This document shows positions 63,229-64,000 of a stretch of 64,000 nucleotides of DNA, piece after piece. The stretch is from Bordetella parapertussis (GTDB lineage Bacteria > Pseudomonadota > Gammaproteobacteria > Burkholderiales > SG8-41): the NCBI GenBank assembly GCA_945861275.1, contig CAMATZ010000004.1:1-64000 (forward strand). The letters run 5' to 3'. Made by a program: the position numbers and the translations under genes. Numbering within the stretch: the stretch's first letter is position 1; every line of letters begins with the position of its first letter. The notes beneath the pieces were generated by a model. That model was not told the origin of the DNA, ran no database searches, and saw only the letters and a program-made list of their open reading frames with translations.

Positions 63229-63590
63229 GGTGCCGCCTCGCTCGGCCGCAGCGCCGCCATCACGTCCTTGAAATAAAGCAGATTGGACATCAATGGATGC
63301 AGATTACCCTCCATGCGCAATGCGCGGCGCTTGACCAGCGCGAACAGGTCGTGAAAACCGGGCGCGGGGGACGCCTGCCAGAATTGTTCCCACGTCTCAT
63401 GCGAAGCACGCAACGCAAACGTCCATGACGGCATCGCGAACGGGCCGCGTGTCACTGACATGATGCGTCCGGCACTGATTTTGACCAACCATGGAATATC
63501 ACCCACTTCGACCAGAAAAGTAGTGTCCACGAAACGCCCGCGCCATACGAGCCTGTCGTTGGCGTTTACCCGTTGTGCGAGTTGCTCCAT
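63225..63590 (-). CDS. SCP2-like small protein
   Basis: This 121-residue protein has no signal peptide. LVWRGRFVDTTFLVEVGDIP, WLVKISAGRIMSVTRGP and NLLYFKDVMAALRP resemble the strand-strand-helix order of SCP2/sterol-transfer domains. The match is by pattern only. It overlaps the downstream alpha/beta hydrolase by 4 bp (ATGA) and is divergent from a carboxymuconolactone-decarboxylase-family gene. It may hold a hydrophobic intermediate for the hydrolase. Confidence 0.6.
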   Translation of the reverse strand: MEQLAQRVNANDRLVWRGRFVDTTFLVEVGDIPWLVKISAGRIMSVTRGPFAMPSWTFALRASHETWEQFWQASPAPGFHDLFALVKRRALRMEGNLHPLMSNLLYFKDVMAALRPSEAAP

Positions 63591-63673
63591 TGCGTTGCAG
63601 TCCGTTGCTGGGTGTCAGGGCGCAAAGTATACTCCCGGCCATTTCCACCACGAAGCTTCGGCGAAAGCTACAC

Positions 63674-64000
63674 ATGACCACACGCAGTGAATTGCGCCAG
63701 CGCGGCGAGGCCATGCGCACGCGCCTGTTCGGTGCGGAACCCTCCGCCTGTGCAAACAGCGACGCAGTACCCAACTTTCGCGATCTCATCTCCGAAACCG
63801 AATTCGGCAGCGTGTGGTGCCGCCCCGGCCTCGCGCTGCCGCAGCGCATGATCTGCACGCTGACGGCACTGGCTTCGGTGCAGCGCCAGCCGGCATTGCG
63901 CCGCTACGTCGGCGCCGCGCTCAACATCGGGCTCGAAGCCGTCGCCATTCAGGAAGTGCTCATCCAGATTGGCATCTACGCCGGCTTCACCGCATCCGAA
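63674..64000 (+). CDS. Carboxymuconolactone decarboxylase family protein, cut by the window end
   Basis: An ATG at 63674 opens a frame that runs to the last base (109 codons) without a stop. VWCRPGLALPQRMICTLTAL, RRYVGAALNIGLEAVAIQEV and LIQIGIYAGF are the CMD-family core, including the region of the Glu and His active residues (here GLEAVAIQEVLIQ). The family covers gamma-carboxymuconolactone decarboxylase and AhpD-like thiol enzymes; the lack of a CxxC in the visible part favours the decarboxylase type. The 3' end is outside the window. Confidence 0.85.
   Translation, partial: MTTRSELRQRGEAMRTRLFGAEPSACANSDAVPNFRDLISETEFGSVWCRPGLALPQRMICTLTALASVQRQPALRRYVGAALNIGLEAVAIQEVLIQIGIYAGFTASE

Overview
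The window is GC-rich chromosomal DNA that most resembles a betaproteobacterium of the Burkholderiales type. The support is an expanded set of Bug-type tricarboxylate receptors (eight in 64 kb), a grpE-dnaK-dnaJ cluster behind sigma-32-like promoters, the order cysS / TPR protein / ppiA / ppiB / lpxH, an EpsL-like fragment and a Yjb-type exopolysaccharide locus. Species cannot be named from sequence alone. I recognised no rRNA, tRNA, CRISPR array or intact insertion sequence.  Layout. 0-2 kb: remains of an exopolysaccharide gene and a MATE-like flippase. 2-16 kb: a catabolic and transport block with MmgE/PrpD, an old-yellow-enzyme reductase, an HMG-CoA-lyase-like enzyme, a luciferase-like monooxygenase, one TctAB permease pair, four Bug receptors, an atypical SDR and a beta-hydroxyacid-dehydrogenase-like enzyme. 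16-19.6 kb: SelO, an alpha/beta hydrolase, an ArsC/YffB-like reductase whose catalytic Cys codon is TGA followed by a SECIS-like hairpin, and an NlpC/P60 hydrolase. 19.7-26.4 kb: an iron-uptake island behind a Fur-box-like sequence (iron-binding protein, HemP, a tiny membrane peptide, TonB-ExbB-ExbD, a catecholate-type receptor, a PiuC-like dioxygenase). 26.4-32.6 kb, minus strand: pyroglutamyl peptidase, Bug receptor, monooxygenase, LysR regulator, and an orphan molybdenum hydroxylase large subunit. 32.7-37.6 kb: grpE-dnaK-dnaJ, with a four-helix-bundle gene between dnaK and dnaJ flanked by inverted repeats, then a lipoprotein with an HExxH motif. 37.6-44.3 kb: nucleoside transporter, small lipoprotein, cysS, TPR protein, two cyclophilins, lpxH, and two ~265 bp nested-palindrome elements in convergent intergenic gaps. 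44.3-52.2 kb: a Yjb/Gfc-like exopolysaccharide locus with a 1393-residue protein that reads as YjbG + YjbH + PAP2 phosphatase, followed by a MORN-repeat protein and a sterol-desaturase-family enzyme. 52.2-57.1 kb: MFS transporter and a TakP-type TRAP transporter. 57.3-64 kb: core MetE-like methyltransferase, two alpha/beta hydrolases (one lacking the nucleophile), three Bug receptors, an SCP2-like protein, and a carboxymuconolactone-decarboxylase-family gene cut by the window end.  How it works together. The iron genes form a plausible complete outer-membrane uptake route, but no inner-membrane ABC permease or ATPase is present for the iron-binding protein. The Yjb locus looks like an envelope/exopolysaccharide export module with an added lipid-phosphate phosphatase. 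The Bug receptors far outnumber the one TctAB permease pair, so most must be orphans or pair with permeases elsewhere. The most unusual points are the candidate selenoprotein, the triple-fusion Yjb protein, the two related palindromic elements and the cassette inside the dnaK-dnaJ spacer.
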